Shown: positions 5,829 through 14,111 of the stretch, one piece after another
How positions within the stretch are numbered: position 1 is the first letter of the stretch
Layout: each line of letters begins with the position of its first letter
Program-made: the position numbers and the translations under genes
Notes under the pieces: generated by a model
Database searches by the model: none
The model's input: the letters and a program-made list of their open reading frames with translations, nothing else
Told to the model about the DNA's origin: nothing
Source of the DNA: a virus
IMG/VR virus record: IMGVR_UViG_3300011113_000167
Coordinates: 1-38,402 of that record
DNA length: 38,402 nucleotides
Strand: one strand, 5' to 3'

Positions 5829-6615
5829 CAACCTGACCATCGTGGCCATCTATGGCCACAACGATGGCACAAGCGCCATTCCTGCCATGCTCAAGAGCCT
5901 AGAAGAACTACCCGGCTCACAAGGGCTGCTGATCTCCCCTAGACGCCCTAAAGACCTTCCCAAGCACATCCGGCACAAGTCCTGCCACAAGATGAGCTAC
6001 CAGCAGTACTCGCTGTTTGTCATGTACTGCCTGCACCACTACATCAAGACCTCGCACTGCCTGATCGTGCAGGACGACGGCTGGGTGCTCAACGGCAAGA
6101 ACTTCAAACCCGAGTACTACGACTACGACTACATAGGCGCACCAGCCCACGCAGGCTACAAAGACAACAACCTGTACTTCTCGTTTAACTGGCTGCATGT
6201 GCCAGAAGCTGTGCCGGTGCTCAACGGCGGGTTCTCGCTGCGCTCAAAACGCTTCCTGCGCTGCTTGGGCAGGCGCGGCCTCATGTACGCCTTCTTCACA
6301 GCCCAGCCCATGTGCAACGAAGATGTGCAGCTGTGCACCTTCATGCGCAAACCACTGGAAAAGCTAGGCATGCGCTTTGCCCCCGTTAAGGTAGCCTTGA
6401 ACTTCAGTCTGGAGTACGCTGGCCCAGGACTACACGACAAGCTCAAATTCAACAAGCTGCTGGGTCACCACGGCCCAACCCGCAAGCTGCTGCCTAACAA
6501 TCACATACAAATCACCAAGCCTCTATCAGAAGTGAGTAATTACTATCGTGAGATAGAGTTTCTGGACTGGCTGCAAGACAATGGATACACGGTAGAGTTT
6601 CATGAGCCATCCTAG
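5815..6615 (+). CDS. DUF5672-type glycosyltransferase
   Basis: This 266-aa protein has the hallmarks of the DUF5672 glycosyltransferase-like family: QDDGW (86-90) as the acidic metal/sugar-nucleotide motif, YDYIGAP (104-110) and NGGFSLRSK (137-145). I start at the ATG at 5815, which overlaps the terminase by 14 bp; upstream in-frame codons are within the terminase gene. The next gene is a methyltransferase overlapping by 14 bp. The pair may modify a sugar on the virion, on DNA or on the host surface. The substrate is unknown. Confidence 0.85.
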   Translation: MAAHDNLTIVAIYGHNDGTSAIPAMLKSLEELPGSQGLLISPRRPKDLPKHIRHKSCHKMSYQQYSLFVMYCLHHYIKTSHCLIVQDDGWVLNGKNFKPEYYDYDYIGAPAHAGYKDNNLYFSFNWLHVPEAVPVLNGGFSLRSKRFLRCLGRRGLMYAFFTAQPMCNEDVQLCTFMRKPLEKLGMRFAPVKVALNFSLEYAGPGLHDKLKFNKLLGHHGPTRKLLPNNHIQITKPLSEVSNYYREIEFLDWLQDNGYTVEFHEPS

Positions 6616-7138
6616 TCAAATGAACTTCGTGGCCAGTGTTGCCAAGATGTACCCGGCACACTTCTTCAACAGCCGTGTTGTGGAGGTAGGCTCGCTCAAC
6701 ATCAATGGCAGCGTGCGCCAGTTCTTTTCCCAGCCCACTTTCTACGTCGGCTGCGACCTCGGCCCTGGCCCTGGCGTGGACATCATCTGCCCAGGCCACA
6801 AGCTGCCCTTCCACGACGAGACTTTTGACGTTGCCATCTCCTGCGAGTGCTTTGAGCACGACAAAGACTGGTACATGACCTTCAAACGCATGATGGAACT
6901 TGTCAAACCTATGGGTCTGGTCATCTTCACCTGCGCCACAACAGGCCGTCCTGAGCACGGAACCACCAAAAGCAACCCTTTTGACGCTCCTTTCACCAAT
7001 GATTACTACAAAAACCTCACAGAAAGGGACTTTTTTGAGGGTTTTGACCTTGAAAGGCGCTTTTATAGGCATGAATTTAGGGTCAATGAACGCTCCCACG
7101 ACCTGTACTTTTGGGGTCAAAAATGCAGCCAATCCTGA
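6602..7138 (+). CDS. SAM-dependent methyltransferase
   Basis: A 178-aa class I methyltransferase. SAM-binding motif I is VVEVGSLNINGS (26-37), the acidic strand-2 loop is VGCDLGPG, and the post-strand motif is FDVAISCECFEHDKDW, with a GLVIFTCA strand following. This resembles the Methyltransf_11 group acting on small molecules or sugars; DNA methylase motifs such as DPPY or PC are absent. It overlaps the glycosyltransferase upstream by 14 bp and the next gene by 16 bp. The target is not known. Confidence 0.85.
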   Translation: MSHPSQMNFVASVAKMYPAHFFNSRVVEVGSLNINGSVRQFFSQPTFYVGCDLGPGPGVDIICPGHKLPFHDETFDVAISCECFEHDKDWYMTFKRMMELVKPMGLVIFTCATTGRPEHGTTKSNPFDAPFTNDYYKNLTERDFFEGFDLERRFYRHEFRVNERSHDLYFWGQKCSQS

Positions 7139-7515
7139 CAAAAGTCGAGCTCAAACGCATCATCAAGCGGTTTTTTGCTGACCAAGACCGTGGAATCAGC
7201 ATCAAACTGTTCTGCGAGCTGTGCGGCATCAGCGAAAAGCACATGCTGGACGTGTTTTTCTACGAGTCACAGCCGCTAACCGAGTACATCCAGCGCCGGG
7301 TGAGCAAGGGCTACCAAGAATGGCGTGCCGGGAACGTGCGGGTGATGAAAAACAGGGACAACACCCGCTTTGTGGAGTACCGCAAGACCCCACAACCGCC
7401 CATCTACCGCTCTACCGGCCTAAAAGTGACGCCAGACGGCATCAAAATTCGTGTTGGATTGGTCAACCGGCACGATTACAGTGAACTTGACCTTGACGAA
7501 GCACTAAGAGGGTAA
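7123..7515 (+). CDS. Hypothetical protein, possible HTH DNA-binding (130 aa)
   Basis: I start at the ATG at 7123 (MQPILTKVELKRIIKRF); a TTG at 7111 would add four residues. Residues about 10-50 contain a basic helix followed by ISIKLFCELCGISEKHM, which reads like a helix-turn-helix. The rest is basic and ends LDLDEALRG. It sits between the modification genes and a small zinc-ribbon-like protein. It could bind DNA, but this is inference only. Confidence 0.65.
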   Translation: MQPILTKVELKRIIKRFFADQDRGISIKLFCELCGISEKHMLDVFFYESQPLTEYIQRRVSKGYQEWRAGNVRVMKNRDNTRFVEYRKTPQPPIYRSTGLKVTPDGIKIRVGLVNRHDYSELDLDEALRG

Positions 7516-7518
7516 CTT

Positions 7519-8028
7519 ATGGCTGTTCTACACGACTACTTCTGCTCCGAGCACGGCATTTTTGAGGCTTGGGAGGCAAAATGCCCCATGAAAATCTGCA
7601 AAGGCGAGATTTCTAAGGTGTTTTTGCAGCCCGTGGGCCTCAAAAGCGACAAAACCAAGGCTACAGACCGCAATCTGCAGGGTTTGGCCCAAGATTTCGG
7701 CATGACCGACATCAAAAGCACCCGAGAGGGCGAACACCAGACCGGATACCTCAAACGCAACAACCAGCTCACCGATAAGCAGTTTGAAGAGGCTGGCGAG
7801 GCGATGCAGGCGATGGCTCAGCAGCAACCACGTGAAACCAGGCCCGGTGACAGCGTGATTTGGGGTGGAGGTGGCTCCATTTCCATGAACTCCGTGCTTG
7901 GAGGCCAGTTCAAATCGGTGGCTGGAGAGCAAGTGAGCATTCACCCCAAGCAAACGGGCAATTTGACGGGGCCACGGGCGGCGAGTTACATTGCCGACCA
8001 AGATAACCTTCAAGTTGACAGGTCATGA
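7519..8028 (+). CDS. Hypothetical protein with a Cys-rich N-terminus (169 aa)
   Basis: The N-terminus (FCSEHGIFEAWEAKCPMKIC) has three Cys and a His in an incomplete zinc-ribbon-like layout. The middle is polar with a helical EEAGEAMQAMAQQQ part, and there is a GGGGSISMNSVLGGQ linker. The stop overlaps the portal ATG by four bases (ATGA). AGAGGGT precedes the ATG. Genes of this kind often sit before the portal in related podovirus-like phages; the role is not established. Confidence 0.7.
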   Translation: MAVLHDYFCSEHGIFEAWEAKCPMKICKGEISKVFLQPVGLKSDKTKATDRNLQGLAQDFGMTDIKSTREGEHQTGYLKRNNQLTDKQFEEAGEAMQAMAQQQPRETRPGDSVIWGGGGSISMNSVLGGQFKSVAGEQVSIHPKQTGNLTGPRAASYIADQDNLQVDRS

Positions 8029-9698
8029 GAATCCCAACTGAAGCCCTGGAGCGCGAGCAGTTCTACCTAGACCTGATCGAAAAGTGCTCGGTTTCTATGA
8101 ACCAGCGCAAGGCTGACTACCTTGGGCTTCGCAGTTGGTATCTCTTTGGCAACGGGCTGGACTCTGCGCCAGCCCTGTACAACAAGATTTATCCGCACAT
8201 CGACCAGCTCACGAGCTTCCTGTACTCGGCTGAGACAACACGCTTTTCTATCGTCACCGGCGCGTCTGTCCCCGACGCCGAGCACTCCAAGATTCCCGTG
8301 CTCACCCGCGCACTCAATGATGAGTGGGCCAACTCCAACGCCGACCAAGTGTTTGCACAGGCCACCTCCTGGGCGCTGTGCTACAACACCACGTTCATCA
8401 AGCTGGTGATCAACAAGGGCATCCACCCCTACCTCGTGGAGCCCAACTGCATTGGCGTGCTGCGCGAAGACATCCCCGGTCTGGCCCAGCAAGAAGCTAT
8501 CGTGCAGGAGTACTACATCACCAAGAGTGAGTTGTACTCTCGTCTGTACAGCCACCCGCACCGCGACGAGATCGTCAAGCGCGTCAATGCAGCAGAACAT
8601 CAGCGCACCGACAGCCCCGAGGGCGTCGAGCGCATCCTGATGTCGCAGACCAACCCGACGATGTACGGCAACGTCAACCTCGACCTCAGCGGCAACGAGC
8701 GTTACAAAGCCCAAGTCTCGGAAGACGTGGTTCGCATGATCGAACTGTGGGTCTACAACGACGACATCAAAGACTACCAGGTGGTCACCAAGGCCGACCC
8801 GGACGTCATCATCTATGACCGCCCAGGCGAGATGGTGTGGATGAAGGGCGAGCTGCCTTTCGTGCAGGTCTGCCCCAACCCGCTGTACGACTACTTCTGG
8901 GGCCAGTCTGAGGTATCTCGGCTGGTCTACCTGCAAGAGTTGCGCAACAAGCGCATGGCTGAAATCCTAGACCTGCTGAGCAAGCAAGTCTCGCCACCCA
9001 CGGCGCTCATCGGCTTTACCGGCATCTTGGACGAGAAGAACTTTGCGCTCAACCGCGCAGGGGGTTTGCTGTCCACCGACATGCCCAACGCAAAGGTTGA
9101 GAAGCTGGCTCCGAATATCCCTAACGACCTGTTCAGAGAAATCGGCGAGATTGACCTGATGTTTGAAGAGGCATCGGGAATCGTATCCGTACTTCAAGGC
9201 CGGGGAGAAGCTGGGGTTCGCTCTTCGGGCCATGCTTCTCAACTTGCACGCCTAGGTTCTAGCCGCGCCAAGAAACGCGCCCTCATCATTGAGGATGCGC
9301 TAGAAAAGATGGCCACGCTGTACCTCAAGGCCATGCAGATTTACAGCCCGACGCACTACAAAGATACGCACGGGCAAGTTTTCTTCCCAGGCCAGTTCAC
9401 ACGTGACTTCATGGTCAAGGTAGACGCGCATTCCAACTCGCCCATCTTCATGGAAGACATGCGGCAGATGGCGTTCTCACTCTACAACGCCAAGGTCATC
9501 GACAAGGAAAGCCTGCTCGACCTGACCGACCCGCCCATGAAGCAGCAGCTCAAAGAGCGTCTGAAGATCATGGAAGAAAAGGAAGCAGCTATGCAGGCTG
9601 CAGCAGCAGCCGCACAGCAAAAGCCGCCAGAGAATGTGCCCCAGCCTCCGCAAGAAGCCGGTGGCGGGATGTCTCCAGACCTGCCGCTTATCCAGTAA
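8025..9698 (+). CDS. Portal protein (head-tail connector)
   Basis: This 557-aa protein has the size and helix-rich composition of podovirus portals. Early segments LGLRSWYLFGNGL and YNKIYPHIDQLTSFLYSAET look like the portal clip/stem entry; FWGQSEVSRLVYLQELRNKRM and RSSGHASQLARLGSSRAKKRA resemble stem and crown helices, and the C-terminus is Gln/Pro-rich and disordered. It would form the dodecameric ring through which DNA is packaged. It follows the terminase block and precedes the scaffold and capsid genes, the usual order. Confidence 0.85.
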   Translation: MRIPTEALEREQFYLDLIEKCSVSMNQRKADYLGLRSWYLFGNGLDSAPALYNKIYPHIDQLTSFLYSAETTRFSIVTGASVPDAEHSKIPVLTRALNDEWANSNADQVFAQATSWALCYNTTFIKLVINKGIHPYLVEPNCIGVLREDIPGLAQQEAIVQEYYITKSELYSRLYSHPHRDEIVKRVNAAEHQRTDSPEGVERILMSQTNPTMYGNVNLDLSGNERYKAQVSEDVVRMIELWVYNDDIKDYQVVTKADPDVIIYDRPGEMVWMKGELPFVQVCPNPLYDYFWGQSEVSRLVYLQELRNKRMAEILDLLSKQVSPPTALIGFTGILDEKNFALNRAGGLLSTDMPNAKVEKLAPNIPNDLFREIGEIDLMFEEASGIVSVLQGRGEAGVRSSGHASQLARLGSSRAKKRALIIEDALEKMATLYLKAMQIYSPTHYKDTHGQVFFPGQFTRDFMVKVDAHSNSPIFMEDMRQMAFSLYNAKVIDKESLLDLTDPPMKQQLKERLKIMEEKEAAMQAAAAAAQQKPPENVPQPPQEAGGGMSPDLPLIQ

Positions 9699-9707
9699 GG
9701 AGCCACC

Positions 9708-9875
9708 ATGCAAAACAATGGCAGCCCGTCTTCCGGTGTGCAGCAACCCACCGCAGACCAGCCCCGCTACTCTACGGATCAGCTGCGTGCAGAGGAAAAA
9801 GCACCCACCATGCAGTACCGCCAAACCAACATCAAGACGTATTCCGGGCGTTACAACCGCCCTACTCGTCGTTGA
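9708..9875 (+). CDS. Small Gln-rich hypothetical protein (55 aa)
   Basis: The ATG at 9708 has AAGGAG seven bases upstream. The protein starts MQNNGSPSSGVQQPTADQPR and ends YSGRYNRPTRR; it is polar, basic at the C-terminus and probably disordered. It sits between portal and head-assembly genes, so it may be a minor virion component. No family is recognised. Confidence 0.6.
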   Translation: MQNNGSPSSGVQQPTADQPRYSTDQLRAEEKAPTMQYRQTNIKTYSGRYNRPTRR

Positions 9876-9880
9876 TGCTA

Positions 9881-9909
9881 TTGACAACCGAGAAGTAAAC
9901 ACTTACAAA
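9881..9909 (+). promoter_or_regulatory. Candidate internal promoter for the head genes
   Basis: A perfect TTGACA (9881-9886) is followed after 17 bases by TACAAA (9904-9909). It lies in the 53-bp gap before the gene at 9929 and would raise expression of the scaffold and capsid genes. The -10 box matches TATAAT at four of six positions. Confidence 0.45.
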
Positions 9910-9928
9910 CTCGCCCAACGAGGTATAT

Positions 9929-10387
9929 ATGAGCGTCCCAGCCGAAAAACTGATGGAGCTTATGCGCGGCCAGCAATCCGCTGGCGCTGCCATGCCCAAA
10001 ATTGAAGTCGAGATGGAAGACAAAGAGGAGATGTCCAGCGAGGACACGCCTCCTATGGGCTCTCCTATGTCCACTCCTGAGCCAAAACTGGGCAACAAAG
10101 AGGGCGCATTGGTCAATATCGGCATCGTCATCGACATGCTGGAGCAGTCTTTGCCTGCTTTCGGAGCAGATTCGGAAGAGGGTAAAGTGGTAATGGACGC
10201 CATTTCCAAGCTCAACAAGATGCTCGGAGGGCGCAAGTCTTCCGTTAATGAGTTGCAGCAAGCTGAAATCATGCAGCTCATGCAAACATTGCCCCAGGCT
10301 GGTGGCGCAACGCCTGAAGGGCGTGCAATGGCACAAGCGCCCATCCCCGGTGCACCCATGATGGGCGCACTACAACCCAAAATGTAA
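9929..10387 (+). CDS. Hypothetical head-region protein (152 aa)
   Basis: The N-terminal half is acidic (KIEVEMEDKEEMSSEDTPP), followed by a helical region (VNIGIVIDMLEQSLPAF, KVVMDAISKLNKMLGG, LQQAEIMQLMQTL) and a Pro/Ala/Met-rich tail. A GAGG site precedes the ATG. It lies between portal and scaffold, so a role in head assembly, for example as an assembly chaperone, is plausible. No family is recognised with confidence. Confidence 0.65.
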   Translation: MSVPAEKLMELMRGQQSAGAAMPKIEVEMEDKEEMSSEDTPPMGSPMSTPEPKLGNKEGALVNIGIVIDMLEQSLPAFGADSEEGKVVMDAISKLNKMLGGRKSSVNELQQAEIMQLMQTLPQAGGATPEGRAMAQAPIPGAPMMGALQPKM

Positions 10388-10397
10388 GGAGTCTTAA

Positions 10398-10580
10398 ATG
10401 GACTTGTTCAAACCCCGTGGTGCTGCTGCCCCCCGTCGTCCTACGGACAACAACCAGCAGAACGGCCAGATGGTCAACACCCCTCGCTTCTCTCAATTTG
10501 GTGGCCTTGACAGCGCCAGCAAGTACAAGAAGAACGCGATGGCTGTGCAAAAGCCTGGTGACGGCAAAAAAGTTATCTAA
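10398..10580 (+). CDS. Small basic hypothetical protein (60 aa)
   Basis: The protein begins MDLFKPRGAAAPRRPTDNN and is rich in Pro, Gln, Asn and basic residues, probably unstructured. AAGGAG lies seven bases before the ATG. It is 21 bp upstream of the scaffold gene and may be a minor virion or assembly factor. Nothing more can be inferred from sequence. Confidence 0.65.
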   Translation: MDLFKPRGAAAPRRPTDNNQQNGQMVNTPRFSQFGGLDSASKYKKNAMAVQKPGDGKKVI

Positions 10581-10601
10581 TTTAGATAAGAGGGTAAAGC
10601 T

Positions 10602-11132
10602 ATGTCACTCGAAAACCTTGATCCTTCCGCTCGCGATGAGTTGGCCGCACTGGCGCAGCAACTCGCTGAGAACCCTGAGACTCGTAAAGAGTTCTTGCGC
10701 ATGACCAAGAAGGTCAAACCCGACCTTCCCATTCCTGAGCTTGAACTTGAGAACACCGTCAACAAGGCGGTGGCTCAGTCTGACCAGCGCGTGCAGCAAC
10801 TGGAAGCCAAGTTGCGCGAGAAGGAAGCAATGGACACTCTTGAGAAGCGCCGTCAGGCTCTGATTGAGAAAGGTCTGATTGAGTCTAAGGACGACATCAA
10901 GGCAGTGGAGAAACTCATGCTGGAGCGCGGTATTACCAACCACGAGACAGCCGCTGAGTACCACAAGTGGATGAAGCAGGCTGCTACGCCGACTTCTTCT
11001 GGCTACAACCCCAATGCTGTCAAGCAATTTGACCTTGGACGTTACTGGAAGAACCCGACTGGCGCAGCCCGTGATGAAGCGGTCAAGGCTCTGACTGAGT
11101 TGCGTAAACCTACGCGACCCATCGGGCTTTAA
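10602..11132 (+). CDS. Capsid scaffolding protein
   Basis: A 176-aa charged, helical protein with a long central coiled-coil (LENTVNKAVAQSDQRVQQLE into KLREKEAMDTLEKRR, about residues 48-90) and a basic C-terminal region ending PTRPIGL, suitable for contacting the capsid shell. Its size and position directly before the major capsid gene match podovirus scaffolds, which guide shell assembly and then leave. The evidence is composition and gene order, not a signature motif. Confidence 0.75.
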   Translation: MSLENLDPSARDELAALAQQLAENPETRKEFLRMTKKVKPDLPIPELELENTVNKAVAQSDQRVQQLEAKLREKEAMDTLEKRRQALIEKGLIESKDDIKAVEKLMLERGITNHETAAEYHKWMKQAATPTSSGYNPNAVKQFDLGRYWKNPTGAARDEAVKALTELRKPTRPIGL

Positions 11133-11162
11133 GAGGGTATCTTTTTAAAGTAAGGAGGCCAT

Positions 11163-12164
11163 ATGGCTATCGGTGGCGGCATCCTTCCGGCAGCAGGCTC
11201 AACTCAACTTACCGAGTTGACCTATGTCACCCGGAGGGCGTTTATTCCCAAGATGGTTGTACAGCTGTACAACTCCACGCCTCTCATGGCGGCTCTGATT
11301 GCCAACAGTCAGCAAGCCTCGGGCGGTGTGTCTTCCGTGGTTGTGCCCGTGCAGGGCGCTCAGTTCGTAAATGCTCAGTGGTCAGACTACAGCGGCTCGT
11401 TCGCTCAGCCGTCTGTCCAGCAGGGCGCTTACAACGCTGAGTTCAATCTGAAACTCATGATCTCCCCCGTGCCTTTCCTGGGCATGGAAGGTGCCGTCCA
11501 GCAAGACGCCGCCGTGATTCCGCTGATCGAAGCTCGCATGAACGATGCGACCAACGTGATGATGGACGCGATGGCCACCTCGCTGTACAACAACACCACC
11601 AACACGCAGCAGTTCACTGGTCTGCCGTTGGCTGTTGCTGATTCCGGCACCTACGGCAACATTGACCGCTCCACCTACACCTGGTGGAAGAGCAAGCAGT
11701 ACGCTGCAGGCTCGGTCAACCCGACCCGTCAGAACATCCTGCAGTACATCTCCGGCACCGTAAAGAACGGCGCTGAGATGCCCAGCTTCGGTGTCTGCGG
11801 TTTCGGTACTTGGACGCTGCTGGCTCAGGACTTTGTGGGCCAAGAGCAGTACGTCATCACTCCGGGCTCGGGCTTTGACGGCGACCCCAACGGGCCGCAG
11901 GCTGCATTCCGCGCCCTGATGGTTGCTGGCGTTCCCATCTATCCCGATCCGTACTGCCCCGAGGGCACGGTGTACTTCCTCAACACCAACTACCTGTCGC
12001 TCTACATCCATGAGCAGGGTTCGTTTGTGTTCACAGGCTTCGAGTCCACCCTGCCGAACTGGCAGATTGGTTACGTCGGTGCGGTGCTGATGATTGCCGA
12101 ATTGGTAAACGTCAAGCCCAAGGCGATGTCCAAGGTGACGGGCTACAACTACCTCACCCTGTAA
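11163..12164 (+). CDS. Major capsid protein
   Basis: This 333-aa protein has the expected length for an HK97-fold capsid subunit without a protease. It starts MAIGGGILPAAGSTQLTELT and has the segments RRAFIPKMVVQLYNSTPLMA near the N-terminal arm and IEARMNDATNVMMDAMATSL as the likely spine helix, with beta-rich regions after. The Shine-Dalgarno is very strong (TAAGGAGGCC, just before the ATG), consistent with high expression. It follows the scaffold and precedes decoration-like proteins. Confidence 0.88.
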   Translation: MAIGGGILPAAGSTQLTELTYVTRRAFIPKMVVQLYNSTPLMAALIANSQQASGGVSSVVVPVQGAQFVNAQWSDYSGSFAQPSVQQGAYNAEFNLKLMISPVPFLGMEGAVQQDAAVIPLIEARMNDATNVMMDAMATSLYNNTTNTQQFTGLPLAVADSGTYGNIDRSTYTWWKSKQYAAGSVNPTRQNILQYISGTVKNGAEMPSFGVCGFGTWTLLAQDFVGQEQYVITPGSGFDGDPNGPQAAFRALMVAGVPIYPDPYCPEGTVYFLNTNYLSLYIHEQGSFVFTGFESTLPNWQIGYVGAVLMIAELVNVKPKAMSKVTGYNYLTL

Positions 12165-12176
12165 GGAGTACTCGTC

Positions 12177-12494
12177 ATGGCACTCGGACTTAACAAAATC
12201 CTCGTTGCAGGCGCACTGACCAACTCGGCTGGCGCCTACTTTCAAACCACCACGGTCACCGCGACCACGGCTGGTACGAAGGTTCCTGCTGGCACCTACC
12301 TGATGTTTCCCACGGCAAACGTGACTGTCACGGCCAACAATGGCTCGTCAATCACCACGCTGATGGCTAACAACACTGGTGGCGTGCTAATCTCTGACGG
12401 CATCAACGTGTTTGTCAACGCCGCTTCTACCAACACCACCGTGACTCTCGTGACTGTGGATGGTGGCGAAGCCGTTTCAAGCACCTACGCTTAA
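12177..12494 (+). CDS. Putative head decoration-like protein (105 aa)
   Basis: The protein is rich in Thr, Val, Asn and Gly with alternating beta-type sequence (TTTVTATTAGTKVPAGTYLM, TNTTVTLVTVDGGE). It follows the capsid gene with AAGGAGT upstream. Beta-rich small proteins here are often capsid decoration or fibre-like parts. No specific family is recognised. Confidence 0.6.
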   Translation: MALGLNKILVAGALTNSAGAYFQTTTVTATTAGTKVPAGTYLMFPTANVTVTANNGSSITTLMANNTGGVLISDGINVFVNAASTNTTVTLVTVDGGEAVSSTYA

Positions 12495-12504
12495 GGAGTA
12501 GGCA

Positions 12505-12915
12505 ATGAACGCGAATCATGTAGGTGCACTCTACCCTGACCGATTCGGCAGCTTTGGTGTTGGCAAGCAGGCCACCGTTAACATCGGTGCCACTAGCAAC
12601 GCCGCAGCTACGATCTTCATGGGTGGTGGTTCTAGCTACATCGTTCGCCGTATCGTTGTCGCAAACGCCAACAAGAACATTGCAACCGGCAATGTGAGCA
12701 TTCTCACCAGCAATGATGGGAATGCTTCCAACGCCATTGCAAGCGCAACCTTGTTGTCCAACGTCACCAGCACTTCGACCTTCCAAAACCTGACCCTTGC
12801 GGCTGGCGCGGCTACCACCGTGTACAGCGCAGGGGCCTTGTATGTCAAGGTCAACACTGCTGTGTCGGATGGAACTTGTGACATCACGGTATTTGGCGAT
12901 GTTGTAACGCTATGA
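12505..12915 (+). CDS. Putative virion surface protein (136 aa)
   Basis: A beta-rich protein with QATVNIGATSNAAATIFMGG and a C-terminal DGTCDITVFGDVVTL. AAGGAGT precedes the ATG. It resembles small tail- or head-associated beta-sandwich proteins. The stop overlaps the next ATG by four bases (ATGA). Placement suggests a decoration or head-completion role, without proof. Confidence 0.6.
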   Translation: MNANHVGALYPDRFGSFGVGKQATVNIGATSNAAATIFMGGGSSYIVRRIVVANANKNIATGNVSILTSNDGNASNAIASATLLSNVTSTSTFQNLTLAAGAATTVYSAGALYVKVNTAVSDGTCDITVFGDVVTL

Positions 12916-13253
12916 GCGATGTTGTCTACGTAACCAGTGACGACGAGCAGACCTTCTCTGCGGAGTTCTGCGCTGTCGAATACACGTTCAAGAAGGGTGA
13001 AACGACTGCCCTGCCTATGGCAGCAGCACGACACATCTTCGGTTGCGGCGACAATGACAAGATGCCGTACCTGATCCGTTTGGGTTGGGTACGGCTCAAC
13101 ACCGAATACGAAAAAGGATTGGAGAGGTTGGCCAAGATTAAGTTCTCGGCAGAGCCTCCAAGCAAAGGCCGCTCGTTACCCTCGGCGGTTGGGGTAGTAC
13201 CTCTGCACGTTGAAAAACGTGCAGGGGGAAAAGCCAATCCTAGGGCTGCTTAA
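12912..13253 (+). CDS. Hypothetical head-tail region protein (113 aa)
   Basis: The first 80 residues contain FCAVEYTFKKGETTALPMAA and HIFGCGDNDKMPYLIRLGWV; the rest is Lys/Pro-rich and disordered. It sits between the decoration-like protein and the adaptor with a four-base overlap at its start. The IRLGWV motif is common in small phage structural proteins of this position. The function is unknown. Confidence 0.65.
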   Translation: MSDVVYVTSDDEQTFSAEFCAVEYTFKKGETTALPMAAARHIFGCGDNDKMPYLIRLGWVRLNTEYEKGLERLAKIKFSAEPPSKGRSLPSAVGVVPLHVEKRAGGKANPRAA

Positions 13254-13265
13254 TATGGACGCTAA

Positions 13266-14108
13266 ATGGCAACGCTATCTTCCTACCTTCTGGAAGTGCA
13301 AAGGCTCTTGCACGATGCTAACAGCGTCTTCTGGAGCGAAACCGAGCTAACTGATTACATCAATGAAGCTCGGGAAGAGGTTGTACGCGACACTGGCTGT
13401 CTGCGTAAGCTGCAGATTTCCTACACGCCTCTAGCTCCTGACGGCACAGCAGCGGTTATTTGGACGCAAGGTGCAACTGTCACTACCGGCAGTTACATCT
13501 TCTCCAACATCTTCATCTACGAGGTTGTCTCTGGCGGTGTACTGGGCACTTCTGCCCCTCCGTATCCGTCAGGAGCCAATGTCTTCCCGCCAACCACCAA
13601 CTTTACAGACGGCACGGCCACGCTGCGCTACGTCGCCAACGCAGAAATCATCCCGTACTCTGCGCTACCACAGGGCGACCAAACGCTAGACGTTATCAAC
13701 GTGACCCTGTACTGGGGCAACTCACGCATTCCGCTGCGGTATCTGCCGTGGTCTGACTTCAACGCACAGTTGCGTTATTGGCAGAACTACGTAGGCCGTC
13801 CGGGGTGCTTCTCTACCTACGGACAGAAATCACTCTACATCTCACCCGTGCCTGACCAGTCATACACGGTTGAGGTGGATACCGTCATGCTGCCTGCTCC
13901 CTTGAGCCTTGCCACCGCTAGTGCTGTGGACGAGATCAAAGCACCGTACACCAACCCTGTTCAGTTTTACGCAGCCTACAAGGCCAAGTACAAGGAACAG
14001 AGCTACGGAGAGGCAGAAATCTTCAAACAACAATACCTCAAGGATGTGCAAGGAGTGCTCAACACCGTGTACACCCGCCGCATTCCAAGCCCATACTCGC
14101 AGATTTAA
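13266..14108 (+). CDS. Head-tail adaptor protein (tail tubular A / gp4-like)
   Basis: A 280-aa protein beginning MATLSSYLLEVQRLLHDANS, with VFWSETELTDYINEAREEVV, which is the typical N-terminal helical part of podovirus adaptor proteins. A beta-rich insertion follows (about residues 50-150). The C-terminal helical part (FYAAYKAKYKEQSYGEAEIF) also matches the adaptor layout. It would dock below the portal and connect to the tail tube protein encoded next. Confidence 0.8.
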   Translation: MATLSSYLLEVQRLLHDANSVFWSETELTDYINEAREEVVRDTGCLRKLQISYTPLAPDGTAAVIWTQGATVTTGSYIFSNIFIYEVVSGGVLGTSAPPYPSGANVFPPTTNFTDGTATLRYVANAEIIPYSALPQGDQTLDVINVTLYWGNSRIPLRYLPWSDFNAQLRYWQNYVGRPGCFSTYGQKSLYISPVPDQSYTVEVDTVMLPAPLSLATASAVDEIKAPYTNPVQFYAAYKAKYKEQSYGEAEIFKQQYLKDVQGVLNTVYTRRIPSPYSQI

Positions 14109-14111
14109 ATT

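Noticed and set aside
8067-8936. 289-aa open frame antisense to the portal gene
   Set aside because: Shadow of codon bias in the portal gene; His/Val/Asp-rich nonsense composition.
11382-12245. 287-aa open frame antisense to the capsid gene
   Set aside because: No start signal and the sense frame is a clear capsid protein.
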